DNA of 64,000 bases from Prauserella_A oleivorans (lineage in GTDB: Bacteria; Actinomycetota; Actinomycetes; Mycobacteriales; Pseudonocardiaceae). Location of the stretch: the NCBI RefSeq assembly GCF_042685745.1, contig NZ_JBHUNT010000001.1, positions 3,348,001 to 3,412,000 on the forward strand. The letters run 5' to 3'. Below, piece after piece: positions 54,771 to 63,860 of the stretch (the first letter of the stretch is position 1; each line of letters opens with the position of its first letter). The notes beneath the pieces were generated by a model. The model did no database searches and had not been told where the DNA came from. It was given only the letters and a program-made list of their open reading frames with translations. The position numbers were made by a program, and so were the translations under genes.

Positions 54771-57206
54771 GTGCTGACGGCGATCGCGGCACACTTCGTG
54801 CTGGCGGCGGTCCTTCCGCTGATGGCACGACGGTTCGGCCGCGTGGCCTTCGTCGTCGGCGCCGTCGCCCCGGCCGCGACACTCGGCTACGCCCTGTCGC
54901 TGTGGGACAGCGCGCTGACCCAGCCGCACACCGAGACGTTCGCCTGGGCGCCGGGCATCGGGCTGCAGTTCACCGCCCGCTTCGACGAGCTGGCGTTGCT
55001 GATGATCCTGCTCGTCAGCGGCATCGGCGCGGTGGTGCTGTGTTACTACGCCTACTACGCCAAACCCGGTGACCACCGCGCGGCGGGGAGGGACTCCGCG
55101 CTGCTGGTGCTCTTCGCCGGGTCGATGCTCGGGCTGGTGCTCTCCGACGACGTCATCTCCCTGTACGTTTTCTGGGAGCTCACCACCGTGTGCTCCTTCC
55201 TCCTCGTCGGCGGGGACGGCGTGGCCAGGCGCCTGCGCAAAGCCGCGACGCAGGCGCTGCTCGTGACGACCTTCGGCGGCCTCGCCATGCTGCTCGGGCT
55301 CATCCTGCTCGCCACGGCCGCGGGCACCCTGCGCATCTCCGAGATCCTCGCCGACCCGCCGGGCGGGACCGCGGTCGCCGCCGCGCTCCTGCTGATCCTG
55401 CTCGGCGCGTTCACGAAGTCGGCCCAGGTGCCGTTCCACCCCTGGCTTCCGCTGGCGATGGTCGCGCCCACGCCCGTCAGCGCCTACCTGCACGCGGCGG
55501 CGATGGTGAAGGCGGGTGTGTACCTGGTGGCGCGGTTCGCGCCCGGGTTCGCCGACAACCCCGTGTGGTGGGTGCCGATCGTCGTCATCGGCCTGTGGAC
55601 GATGCTGCTCGGCGGCTTCCGCGCCATGCGCCAGCACGACCTCAAGACCCTGCTCGCCTACGGCACCATCAGCCAGCTCGGGTTCCTCATGGTGCTGGTC
55701 GGCGCGGGCACCTGGATGTCGGCGCTTGCCGACGTCACGCTGATCCTCGCGCACGGCCTGTTCAAGTCGGCCCTGTTCCTCACCGTCGGCATCGTCGACA
55801 AACGCACCGGGACGCGGGACATCCGGGAGCTCTCCGGACTCGGCAGACGGTGGCGCCCGCTCGCGGTGTTCGCGACGTTCGCCGTGCTCTCGATGGCGGG
55901 GATCCCGCCGCTGCTCGGGTTCGTCGGCAAGGAGGCGGCGCTCGAGGCGCTGCTGCGCGGCACGCCGAAGGACCTGGTGCTGCTGATCGGCGTGGCGTTC
56001 GGGTCGATGTTCACCGTGGCCTACAGCCTCCGGTTCCTCCGGGGTGCGTTCGGCACCAAGCCCGATGTGGCCACGACGCCGGCGAAACCGTGCGGGCTGG
56101 GCATGACCGCGCTCGTCGCGGTCCCCGCCACCGCCGGGCTGCTGTTCGCGTTCGTGCCGGGTCTTCTCGAGCCGATCCTGGCCGGGTACGCCGACCACTA
56201 CGGCCCCGACCCGGGTTACCACCTGAGCCTGTGGCACGGCGTGACGACCGCGCTCGTGCTGAGCGTGCTCATCATCGCGGCCGGGTATGCCCTGTACCGG
56301 GCCGCACCACTGCGCAGGCTCGCCGGCTGGGTGCCTCCCGGTCTGCAGGCGCAGACCTGGTATCGCGGGTCGGTGGAGGGACTCGACCGCGTATCGCAGG
56401 CCGTCACCGGCCGGCTCCAGGTCGGTTCGCTGCCGACCTACCTCGGCGTCATCCTGGTGACGATGGTGCTGGGGCCCGGACTGGCCCTGCTCGCGGGCGA
56501 GGTCGAGTTCCGCGACCTGCGCTGGTACGACAGCAGGCTCCAGGTGCCGCTGGCGGTGCTGGTGCTGGCGGCGGCCGGTACCGCGCTGCTCGCCCGGCGT
56601 CGGCTGACCGCGGTGCTGCTCACCGGTGTCGTCGGATACGGCATCGGGGCGCTGTTCGTGGTCGACGGCGGCGCCGACCTCGCGCTCGCCCAGTTCCTCG
56701 TCGAGACCCTCACGCTCGTGGTGTTCGTCTTCGTCATCCGGCGGTTCCCGCCCCGCTTCGACGACCGCTCCCGCCTGTGGCGCGGCCGCTGGGTGAAGGC
56801 CGCGATCGCGGCGGTCGGCGGCACGTTCGTCGCGGTGCTGGCGGTGCTCTACTCCGGGTACACCGAGGGCATGCCCGAGGCGAGCCGCGCCTACCTCGAG
56901 CGGGCCGAGGAGGACACCGGGGCCAGCAACGTCGTCAACGCGATCATCGTCGACTTCCGGGCCTTCGACACGATCGGGGAGATCACGGTCCTCGCCGTCG
57001 CGGCGACCGGCGCGGCGAGCCTGATCCTCGCGCGGTCCCGGCAACGGCCCTCCGGCAGCGGGCCGGACGGGGCCGGGCCGACGGACCGGGGCGAGGACGG
57101 TGCCGAGCCGGCCGAGGCCGACCAGCCGCGCATTCCCGCGCCGGACGAGGAGCAGGCAGGCGAACCCACCGGGCAGGCAGGCCCGGCGTCGGAGGTGAAA
57201 CCGTGA
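54771..57206 (+). CDS. mrpA: Mrp Na+/H+ antiporter subunit A
   Basis: 811-residue, largest subunit of the Mrp complex, homologous to NuoL with an added C-terminal part. The proton-pump core has KSAQVPFHPWLPLAMVAPTPVSAYLHAAAMVKAGVYL near residue 208 with the key Lys, and LLAYGTISQLGFLMVL near 294. C-terminal membrane segments (about 600-760) correspond to the MrpA domain related to MrpB/NuoJ. The tail (about 765-811) is acidic and disordered. GTG start. Heads seven genes, each overlapping the next by 4 nt. Confidence 0.94.
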   Translation: MLTAIAAHFVLAAVLPLMARRFGRVAFVVGAVAPAATLGYALSLWDSALTQPHTETFAWAPGIGLQFTARFDELALLMILLVSGIGAVVLCYYAYYAKPGDHRAAGRDSALLVLFAGSMLGLVLSDDVISLYVFWELTTVCSFLLVGGDGVARRLRKAATQALLVTTFGGLAMLLGLILLATAAGTLRISEILADPPGGTAVAAALLLILLGAFTKSAQVPFHPWLPLAMVAPTPVSAYLHAAAMVKAGVYLVARFAPGFADNPVWWVPIVVIGLWTMLLGGFRAMRQHDLKTLLAYGTISQLGFLMVLVGAGTWMSALADVTLILAHGLFKSALFLTVGIVDKRTGTRDIRELSGLGRRWRPLAVFATFAVLSMAGIPPLLGFVGKEAALEALLRGTPKDLVLLIGVAFGSMFTVAYSLRFLRGAFGTKPDVATTPAKPCGLGMTALVAVPATAGLLFAFVPGLLEPILAGYADHYGPDPGYHLSLWHGVTTALVLSVLIIAAGYALYRAAPLRRLAGWVPPGLQAQTWYRGSVEGLDRVSQAVTGRLQVGSLPTYLGVILVTMVLGPGLALLAGEVEFRDLRWYDSRLQVPLAVLVLAAAGTALLARRRLTAVLLTGVVGYGIGALFVVDGGADLALAQFLVETLTLVVFVFVIRRFPPRFDDRSRLWRGRWVKAAIAAVGGTFVAVLAVLYSGYTEGMPEASRAYLERAEEDTGASNVVNAIIVDFRAFDTIGEITVLAVAATGAASLILARSRQRPSGSGPDGAGPTDRGEDGAEPAEADQPRIPAPDEEQAGEPTGQAGPASEVKP

Positions 57207-57781
57207 CCACCCGGCCCGAGCGCGACCCCAGGCCCGTGGCGTGGACGGCATGGGACACTCCGCGCGACCGCTGGCTCATGGCCGAGCAGGACAGCAACAA
57301 CTGGCCACGTTCGCTGCTGCTCGAAGTGATCGCCCGCGTGCTCTTCCCGACCGTCCTGATGTTCTCCGTCTACCTGCTGTTCGCCGGGCACCACAACGCC
57401 GGCGGCGGGTTCAGCGGCGGGCTCGTCGCCGGGCTGGCGTTCGTGCTGCGGTACGTGGCGGGCGGCAGTGCGGAGCTGGCGATGGCGGTGCGGGTCCGGC
57501 CACCGGTCGTGATCGGCGCCGGGCTGACCATCGCCGTCTCCACGGCACTCGTGCCCGCCCTGTTCGGACTGCCGGTGTTGTCCTCGGCCATCTGGGAGGT
57601 GTCGCTGCCCGTCCTCGGCGAGCTGAAGATCACCACCAACCTGTTCCTCGACATCGGCGTCTACGTCCTCATCGTCGGGGTCGTGGTCGACCTGCTGCGC
57701 ACGGTCGGCGCGGGCACGGAGATCGGTGGCCCCGGTCTCGACGACGAGGTCATGGAGGAAGAGCGGGTGAGGCGGCTGTGA
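57203..57781 (+). CDS. mrpB: Mrp antiporter subunit B
   Basis: 192 residues; a polar N-terminal part (about 1-40) then the MnhB domain with four hydrophobic segments. Conserved stretch FAGHHNAGGGFSGGLVAGLAFVLRYVAGG near residue 62 is diagnostic. Required for the assembled Mrp complex. GTG overlaps the mrpA stop. Confidence 0.94.
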   Translation: MTTRPERDPRPVAWTAWDTPRDRWLMAEQDSNNWPRSLLLEVIARVLFPTVLMFSVYLLFAGHHNAGGGFSGGLVAGLAFVLRYVAGGSAELAMAVRVRPPVVIGAGLTIAVSTALVPALFGLPVLSSAIWEVSLPVLGELKITTNLFLDIGVYVLIVGVVVDLLRTVGAGTEIGGPGLDDEVMEEERVRRL

Positions 57782-58221
57782 CCATCAACATCACCATGGC
57801 CGTCGTGCTCGCCGGTCTCTACGCGGTCGGATTCTACCTGCTCATGCAGCGGTCCCTGATGCGCGTGATCCTCGGCATCGTGATCCTCGGACACGGCGCC
57901 AACCTGTTCCTCCAGGTCGCAGGCGGCCCGCCAGGCGAGCCGACGTTCGTCGGCACCGCCGTGCTCGAGGCGATGGTGGATCCGCTGCCGCAGGCACTGG
58001 CCCTCACCGCCATCGTCATCACCTTCGCGCTGACCACCTTCCTGCTCGCTCTGGCCTACCGGTCGTGGGCGCTCCTGGGCCACGACGAGGTGCAGGACGA
58101 CGTCGAGGACCGCCGGATCCGCGAGGCCGAGCTCGCCCGGGAGGAAGCCGAGGAGCAGGAGGAGGCCGAGCCCGTCGCCGGGTTCGAGGCGCCCGAGGCC
58201 GGCGAGGAGGTCGTCCGATGA
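57778..58221 (+). CDS. mrpC: Mrp antiporter subunit C
   Basis: 147 residues, NuoK homologue with three membrane helices (about 5-25, 30-48 with the conserved GIVILGHGANL, and 75-98). An unusually long Glu-rich cytosolic tail follows (AREEAEEQEEAEPV). GTG overlaps mrpB. Confidence 0.93.
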   Translation: MTINITMAVVLAGLYAVGFYLLMQRSLMRVILGIVILGHGANLFLQVAGGPPGEPTFVGTAVLEAMVDPLPQALALTAIVITFALTTFLLALAYRSWALLGHDEVQDDVEDRRIREAELAREEAEEQEEAEPVAGFEAPEAGEEVVR

Positions 58222-59756
58222 CCGTGCTCGTCGTGCTCCCCGTCCTGTTGCCGCTGCTCGCCGCGGCGCTCTCGCTGGTGGCCGGGCGCTCGCCGCACGT
58301 CCAGCGGCTGCTGGGTGTGCTGGTGCTCACGGCCATCGCGGTCGTCGCGGCCGTCCTGCTCGTGCGCACCGACAGCGAGGGCCCGGTGGTACTGCAGCTC
58401 GGCGGGTATGCGCCGCCGTTCGGCATCACGCTCGTCGCCGACCGGCTCTCGGCGCTGTTGCTGCTCGTCTCGGCGCTCGTGACGCTCGCCGTGCTGATCT
58501 TCTCGATCGGCCAGCGCATCACCGACTTCGGCAGACGGACGGCCTCGACGGCGTTCCACCCGATGTACCTCGTGCTGTGTGCCGGCGTGTCCCTGGCCTA
58601 TCTCACCGGCGACCTGTTCAACCTCTTCGTCGCCTTCGAGATCATGCTCGGGTCGTCCTACGTGCTCATCACGCGGCGGATCACCGCACAGCGCGTGCGG
58701 GCGAGCATGACGTACGTGATCGTGAGTCTCACGTCGTCGCTGCTGTTCATCACGATGATCGCGCTCGTCTACACGGCGACGGGCACCGTCAACCTCGCCG
58801 CGCTGCCGGAGAAGATCGCCGAGCTGCCCGCCGGAGTCCAGTCGAGCCTGGCCCTGTTCATGGTGGTGGTGTTCGGCATCAAGGCCGCGCTGGTGCCGCT
58901 GCACTTCTGGCTGCCCGACAGCTACCCGACGGCGCCGGCGCCGATCACCGCGGTGTTCGCGGCGCTGCTGACGAAGGTCGGCGTGTACGCGCTCATCCGC
59001 ACCCAGACGCTCGTGTTCATCCACGACCAGAGCTGGACCGTGCTGCTCGTGCTCGCCCTGCTGACCATGATCGTCGGCGCGCTCGGAGCCATCGCGCAGA
59101 ACGACCTCAACCGAATGCTGTCGTTCCTGCTCGTGAGCCACATCGGGTACATGCTGTTCGGGCTCGCGTTGTTCACGGTGATCGGCCTCGCGGGCGTGAT
59201 CCTCTACGTGGTGCACCACATCACCGTGCAGGCCGCGCTGTTCCTCGTCAGTGGTCTCATCACCCGGCACACCGGAACGGTGTCGCTGCAGGCGATGTCG
59301 GGCGTGGCCAGGGCGTACCCGCTGGTCGCGGTGCTGTTCGCACTGCCGGCGCTCAGCCTCGCGGGCATCCCGCCGTTCTCCGGGTTCGTCGCCAAGATCG
59401 CGTTGCTGCAGGCCGGTGCCGAGGTGGGGACGCCGATGGCGTACACGGTCACGGCCGGGGCTGTGCTGACGAGCCTGCTCACCCTCTACGCGATGAGCAA
59501 GATCTGGGTCGGCGCGTTCTGGGGCCAGATCGCCGCACCACAGCCCGACCCGGACCCGACCGACGAGGTCACCGTCGGCACCGGTTCGACGTCGGGCGCG
59601 ATGCTGGTGTCCACCGGCGGGCTCGTGGCCGTCAGCGTGCTGATCGCGGTGTTCGCCGGCCCGCTCGCGTCGATGAGCGAGCGCGCCGCGGCGGACCTCC
59701 TCGACGGCGGCGCCTACCGGGTCGCGGTCCTCGGCGCGGAGGGGAGCGCGGAATGA
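58218..59756 (+). CDS. mrpD: Mrp antiporter subunit D
   Basis: 512 residues, NuoM/N homologue with about 14 membrane segments. Proton-channel features: NLFVAFEIMLGSSYVLI near residue 135 with the conserved Glu, FGIKAALVPLHFWLPDSYPTAPAPI near 220 with the Lys, and LSFLLVSHIGYMLFG near 300. Together with MrpA it supplies the two pump-like channels. ATG overlaps mrpC. Confidence 0.95.
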   Translation: MTVLVVLPVLLPLLAAALSLVAGRSPHVQRLLGVLVLTAIAVVAAVLLVRTDSEGPVVLQLGGYAPPFGITLVADRLSALLLLVSALVTLAVLIFSIGQRITDFGRRTASTAFHPMYLVLCAGVSLAYLTGDLFNLFVAFEIMLGSSYVLITRRITAQRVRASMTYVIVSLTSSLLFITMIALVYTATGTVNLAALPEKIAELPAGVQSSLALFMVVVFGIKAALVPLHFWLPDSYPTAPAPITAVFAALLTKVGVYALIRTQTLVFIHDQSWTVLLVLALLTMIVGALGAIAQNDLNRMLSFLLVSHIGYMLFGLALFTVIGLAGVILYVVHHITVQAALFLVSGLITRHTGTVSLQAMSGVARAYPLVAVLFALPALSLAGIPPFSGFVAKIALLQAGAEVGTPMAYTVTAGAVLTSLLTLYAMSKIWVGAFWGQIAAPQPDPDPTDEVTVGTGSTSGAMLVSTGGLVAVSVLIAVFAGPLASMSERAAADLLDGGAYRVAVLGAEGSAE

Positions 59757-60319
59757 AACGCGTGTCGCCGTCGCTGCTGATCTGGCTCGTGCTGGTGTGG
59801 CTGTTGCTGTGGGGCACCGTCGATCTGTCGACGGCCGTGTTCGGGGTCCTGGTCGCGCTGGCCGTGCTCGTCCTGTTCCCGCTGCCGGTGCACCGCTGGA
59901 ACATCTTCGGCCACCCGCTGCGGCTGCTGGTGCTGGGCGGATACGTCGCGGTGGACCTGGTGCTGTCGGCGTTCCGGCTCGCCAAGGACAGCCTCGTCCG
60001 GCCGGGTGGCGTCCACGCCGCGATCATCGCCGTGCCGGTGCTGTCCGACACCGACCACGTCATCGCCTCGGCGGCCAACGTCCTCTCGCTCGCGCCCGGC
60101 AACTTCGTGCTGCAGATCGACCGGCCCAACGGCATCTGGTACGTCTACGCCCTCGGGGTGCGCACCCGTGCCGACGCGCACAAGGTCTACGACGACGCGC
60201 TCGACCTGCAGGCCAGGGTGATCTGGGCCTACGGCTCGGCGGAGGAGGCGCGCTCCGTGCGGCAGCGGGCCGAGGAGGCCAAACGCCGGCGCGACCGATC
60301 CGTGGTGGAGGGGCCATGA
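59753..60319 (+). CDS. mrpE: Mrp antiporter subunit E
   Basis: 188 residues; two N-terminal membrane helices (about 8-45), then the MnhE domain (AVDLVLSAFRLAKDSLVRPGGVHAAIIAVPV, ASAANVLSLAPGNFVLQID) and an Arg-rich helical tail. ATG overlaps mrpD. Confidence 0.93.
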   Translation: MKRVSPSLLIWLVLVWLLLWGTVDLSTAVFGVLVALAVLVLFPLPVHRWNIFGHPLRLLVLGGYVAVDLVLSAFRLAKDSLVRPGGVHAAIIAVPVLSDTDHVIASAANVLSLAPGNFVLQIDRPNGIWYVYALGVRTRADAHKVYDDALDLQARVIWAYGSAEEARSVRQRAEEAKRRRDRSVVEGP

Positions 60320-60582
60320 CCATCGTCTTCGGGATCACCTTCGGCCTGCTGGGCCTCGCCGGTCTGCTCACGCTGATCCGGCTCGTGCGCGGGCCGCGCA
60401 CCCTCGACCGGATCCTCGCCGTCGACGTGCTCGTGGTACTCATCGTCGCCGGCACGTCCGTGGGGATGGCGATGTCGCTGCGAGGCATCTACATCGCCCT
60501 GATCGTCGTGGTGGCACTGCTCGGGTTCGTCGGCACGATCTCCGTGGTGCGCCTCGTCGAGCGCAGGGAGGAGTACCGGTGA
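60316..60582 (+). CDS. mrpF: Mrp antiporter subunit F
   Basis: 88 residues with three short membrane helices. Signature LIRLVRGPRTLDRILAVDVL with the conserved Arg/Asp pair near residues 21-40. ATG overlaps mrpE. Confidence 0.93.
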   Translation: MTIVFGITFGLLGLAGLLTLIRLVRGPRTLDRILAVDVLVVLIVAGTSVGMAMSLRGIYIALIVVVALLGFVGTISVVRLVERREEYR

Positions 60583-60920
60583 GTGTGCGCGACTGGATCT
60601 GCGCGGTCCTGCTGATCTCCGGTGCGCTGTTCTGTGTCGTCGGCACCTACGGCATGCTCCGCCTGCCGGACACACCGAGTAGGCTGCAGGCGGCGACCAA
60701 GCCCCAGACTCTCGGCCTGCTGCTGATCCTCGCGGGCACGGCCGTGCGGCTCGAGCCCCAGTACGCGGTCGGCCTGCTGCTGGCGGGGCTGTTCCAGATC
60801 ATCACCTCACCCGTACTGTCCCAGCTGTTCGGGCGGGCTGCGTATCGCACCGGGGCGGTCGACCACTCGACGCTGGTGGTGGACGAGCTGGAGCAGCGCC
60901 TGCGTGCGAACGACCGCTGA
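60579..60920 (+). CDS. mrpG: Mrp antiporter subunit G
   Basis: 113 residues; three hydrophobic segments of the MnhG family (SGALFCVVGTYGMLRLPDTPSRLQAATKPQTLGLLLILAG). Last gene of the operon. GTG overlaps mrpF. The next gene, cmk, begins 57 nt later with its own ribosome site. Confidence 0.93.
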   Translation: MSVRDWICAVLLISGALFCVVGTYGMLRLPDTPSRLQAATKPQTLGLLLILAGTAVRLEPQYAVGLLLAGLFQIITSPVLSQLFGRAAYRTGAVDHSTLVVDELEQRLRANDR

Positions 60921-60977
60921 GCGCCAGGCAGAATGGGAGCTCGGAAGAACGCAAGGCGAGAGGCAGGAGAACGGTCG

Positions 60978-61703
60978 GTGGCGGGAGCCCTACGCGGCGT
61001 GGTCGCTCTGGACGGCCCGTCGGGAACCGGGAAGACGACGGTGGCGCGCAAACTGGCCGCCAAGCTCGGGGCGGGATACCTCGACACCGGCGCGATGTAC
61101 CGCCTCGTGACGCTCGCCGTGCTCAGGGCGGGTGTCGATCCCGAGGACGCCGCCGCGGTGGCCGCGTTGGCCCGCGAGCTCGAGGTGAGCGTCGGGACCG
61201 ATCCGGCCCGGCCGCGGGCGCGGCTCGCCGGCGAGGACGTCGGCGACGAGATCCGGACGGCACGGGTGGACGCGGCCGTCTCCGCCGTGTCGGCGGTGCC
61301 CGCGGTGCGGGAGGTGCTCGTGGCCGGTCAGCGCCGGATCATCGAGCACGTCCTCGACACGGCCGGGGGCATCGTCGTGGACGGTCGCGACATCGGCACC
61401 GTGGTGGTGCCGGACGCGCCGCTGAAGGTCTTCCTGACCGCCTCCGCCGCGGTGCGGGCGGCCCGCCGCAGCGCCCAGGACACCGCCGCGGGCCGGTCCG
61501 CGGACCCGGCGACCGTGCTGGCCTCGGTGGAGCGCCGCGACCAGCTCGACTCCACCCGGGCCACCTCCCCGCTGCGCCCGGCCGACGACGCGGTGGTGTT
61601 CGACACCTCGGAGCTGTCCGTCGAGCAGGTCCTGGTGGCGCTGAGCGAACTGGCCAGCCAGCGCGGCCTGCTCGGGGGAGAGGTCGCGGAGGTGTGCCGG
61701 TGA
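60978..61703 (+). CDS. cmk: cytidylate kinase
   Basis: Phosphorylates CMP and dCMP. 241 residues with the P-loop GPSGTGKTTVA near residue 12, GYLDTGAMYRLVTL near 31, and GGIVVDGRDIGTVVVPDAPLKVFLTAS near 130. GTG 60978 has GGCAGGAGA at good spacing; an upstream ATG at 60933 would add 15 residues. Overlaps plsC by 4 nt. Equivalent of Rv1712, normally next to rluB but here displaced by the antiporter island. Confidence 0.94.
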   Translation: MAGALRGVVALDGPSGTGKTTVARKLAAKLGAGYLDTGAMYRLVTLAVLRAGVDPEDAAAVAALARELEVSVGTDPARPRARLAGEDVGDEIRTARVDAAVSAVSAVPAVREVLVAGQRRIIEHVLDTAGGIVVDGRDIGTVVVPDAPLKVFLTASAAVRAARRSAQDTAAGRSADPATVLASVERRDQLDSTRATSPLRPADDAVVFDTSELSVEQVLVALSELASQRGLLGGEVAEVCR

Positions 61704-62344
61704 CGGCACTGCCCCAGGGCGCCCAGCCCTGGCTGCACGACGTGGGCCGGGGGATCGCGCGGTATCTGTACCGGCCCGCGTACCGGGTGCGCGTCCACGG
61801 GCTGGCGAGAGTGCCGCGCACCGGGCCCGTGGTGCTCGTGGCCAACCACAGCACGATGATCGAGCCGCAACTCATCTTCGGAATGTTGCCGCGCCGGCCC
61901 GTGTTCCTCGTCAAGGAGGAGATGTACGCCGGTGCCGCGGGCCGGTGGCTGCGATGGCTCGGGCAGATCCCGGTGAAACGTGGCGCGCCCGACCGGACGG
62001 CGTTGCTCACGGCCACCGGCGTCCTGCGCCGCGGCGGGCTCGTCGCCGTGTTCCCGGAAGGCACCCGGGGCGCGGGGGACGTGGCGACGGCGCATCACGG
62101 CGCGGCCTGGCTGGTGCGGAACTCGGGTGCCGTGGTGCTGCCCGTGGCGGTGCGCGGCACGCTGGGCACACCGGGACGGCGCCGGTTCCGCCCGGTGGTG
62201 GACCTGCTCGTCGGGGAACCGTTCACACTGGACGTCGGCCCGGGCCGCGCGGGACTTGCCGAAGGCACCGAGCGCATCCGCGGGACGCTCGCTGCGCTGG
62301 TGGACGAGCTCGACAGGGACAGAGAAGAGAAGCAGAGACAATGA
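61700..62344 (+). CDS. PlsC-type acyltransferase with HX4E motif
   Basis: 214-residue 1-acyl-glycerol-3-phosphate acyltransferase family protein. Motif I is NHSTMIEP (His50, Glu55), an HX4E instead of the usual HX4D. Motif III is intact as FPEGTRG near residue 117, and a region resembling motif II (GQIPVKRGAPDRTAL) is present. It sits between cmk and der with 4-nt overlaps on both sides. Phosphatidate synthesis is the family role; the acceptor is not certain. Confidence 0.85.
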   Translation: MTALPQGAQPWLHDVGRGIARYLYRPAYRVRVHGLARVPRTGPVVLVANHSTMIEPQLIFGMLPRRPVFLVKEEMYAGAAGRWLRWLGQIPVKRGAPDRTALLTATGVLRRGGLVAVFPEGTRGAGDVATAHHGAAWLVRNSGAVVLPVAVRGTLGTPGRRRFRPVVDLLVGEPFTLDVGPGRAGLAEGTERIRGTLAALVDELDRDREEKQRQ

Positions 62345-63759
62345 CCGAAGCAGACGGCACGTGGTCCGACGAGGCCGAGTTCGCCCAGCTGGACGAGCTG
62401 GGCGCCGACGCCGAGGCCGACGACGCCGCCGAGCTCAACCAGCCGGTGCTCGCCGTGGTGGGCAGGCCGAACGTCGGCAAGTCCACGCTGGTGAACCGCA
62501 TCCTCGGCCGCCGCGAGGCGGTGGTGCAGGACGTGCCGGGCGTGACGCGCGACCGGGTCGCCTACGACGCGCTGTGGAACGGGCGCCGGTTCACGGTGGT
62601 CGACACCGGCGGTTGGGAGCCGGGGGCGACCGGACTGCAGGCATCCGTGGCGGCGCAGGCCGAGCTCGCGATGTCCACTTCGGACGCCGTGCTGCTCGTG
62701 GTGGACGCCACCGTGGGTGCCACGGCGACGGACGAGGCGGTCGCGAAAGTGCTGCGCCGGTCCAAGCGCCCGGTGATCCTGGCGGCCAACAAGGTCGACG
62801 ACGAACGCCTGCTCGCCGAGACCGCGTCGCTGTGGTCACTGGGGCTCGGCGAGCCGCGGCCGGTGAGCGCCTTGCACGGCCGCAGTTCCGGCGACCTGCT
62901 CGACGCCATCGTCGACGCACTGCCCGAGGCGCCCCGGGACGCCGAGCGCGCCGCGGGCGGACCACGCCGGGTGGCGCTGGTGGGCAAGCCGAACGTCGGC
63001 AAGTCCAGCCTGCTCAACAAGCTCACCGGCGAGGAACGCGCCGTGGTGGACTCGGTCGCGGGCACGACGGTGGACCCGGTGGACTCCCTCGTGGAGCTCG
63101 ACGGCCAGCTGTGGCGCTTCATCGACACCGCGGGCCTGCGCAAGCGCGTGCAGACGGCCAGCGGCACCGAGTACTACGCGTCGCTGCGGACCAAGACCGC
63201 GATCGACGCCGCCGAAGTGGTCATCGTGCTGCTCGACGCGAGCGAACCGGTGTCCGAACAGGACCTTCGCGTGGTGACCATGGTCGCCGAGGCCGGGCGG
63301 GCGCTCGTGCTGGCGTTCAACAAGTGGGACCTCGTGGACGAGGACCGCCGCCATCGGCTGGAGCGGGAACTCGACCGCGGCCTGGTCCGGGTTCCGTGGG
63401 CCGAGCGGGTGAACATCTCCGCGCTCACCGGCCGGGCCGTGCGCAAGCTCGCGCCCGCGCTGCGGACCGCGCTCGCCTCCTGGGACCAGCGCGTGCCCAC
63501 CGGCCAGCTCAACGGGTGGTTGTCCGATCTGGTCGCCGCGACCCCGCCGCCGGTGCGTGGCGGCAAGCAGCCGAAGGTGCTCTTCGCGACACAGGCCGGG
63601 ATCCGGCCGCCGACACTCGTGCTGTTCACCACCGGCTTCCTCGAGGCCGGGTATCGCCGGTTCATCGAGCGCAAGTTCCGCGAACGCTTCGGGTTCCGTG
63701 GCACGCCGGTGCGGATCAACGTCCGGGTGCGGGAGAAGAAGCCGAGGAAGCCGCGGTAG
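62341..63759 (+). CDS. der: ribosome-assembly GTPase Der (EngA)
   Basis: 472 residues with two G domains and a C-terminal KH-like domain. G1 motifs GRPNVGKSTLVN near 41 and GKPNVGKSSLLN near 216; G3 VDTGGWEPG and IDTAGLRK; G4 AANKVD and NKWD. The KH-like part starts near 390 and ends INVRVREKKPRKPR. A 35-residue acidic extension precedes the first G domain. Needed for 50S maturation. ATG overlaps plsC. Confidence 0.96.
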   Translation: MTEADGTWSDEAEFAQLDELGADAEADDAAELNQPVLAVVGRPNVGKSTLVNRILGRREAVVQDVPGVTRDRVAYDALWNGRRFTVVDTGGWEPGATGLQASVAAQAELAMSTSDAVLLVVDATVGATATDEAVAKVLRRSKRPVILAANKVDDERLLAETASLWSLGLGEPRPVSALHGRSSGDLLDAIVDALPEAPRDAERAAGGPRRVALVGKPNVGKSSLLNKLTGEERAVVDSVAGTTVDPVDSLVELDGQLWRFIDTAGLRKRVQTASGTEYYASLRTKTAIDAAEVVIVLLDASEPVSEQDLRVVTMVAEAGRALVLAFNKWDLVDEDRRHRLERELDRGLVRVPWAERVNISALTGRAVRKLAPALRTALASWDQRVPTGQLNGWLSDLVAATPPPVRGGKQPKVLFATQAGIRPPTLVLFTTGFLEAGYRRFIERKFRERFGFRGTPVRINVRVREKKPRKPR

Positions 63760-63790
63760 GGATTGCTCCGGCAGTGGACTGCACGGCGGT

Positions 63791-63809
63791 GCGGCTGACG
63801 GCCAGCCGC
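63791..63809. terminator. hairpin after der
   Basis: GCGGCT-GACGGCC-AGCCGC, 31 bp past the der stop, between convergent genes. Probable terminator without U-tract. Confidence 0.5.
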
Positions 63810-63827
63810 CCGCCGCTCCACCGCTGA

Positions 63828-63840
63828 TGACGCTGCGTCA
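63828..63840. repeat. 13-bp palindrome between der and tetR-like gene
   Basis: TGACGC-T-GCGTCA, perfect 6-1-6 inverted repeat just beyond the stop of the last gene. Could be a second terminator or a regulator site. Confidence 0.3.
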
Positions 63841-63860
63841 GGCGTGTCCGTGGCGTGGGG

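Noticed and set aside
54663..57251. An 862-codon minus-strand frame opposite mrpA
   Set aside because: Shadow of a strongly biased GC-rich gene; composition is Arg/His/Glu/Gln-rich with no motif, while mrpA is clearly real on the plus strand.
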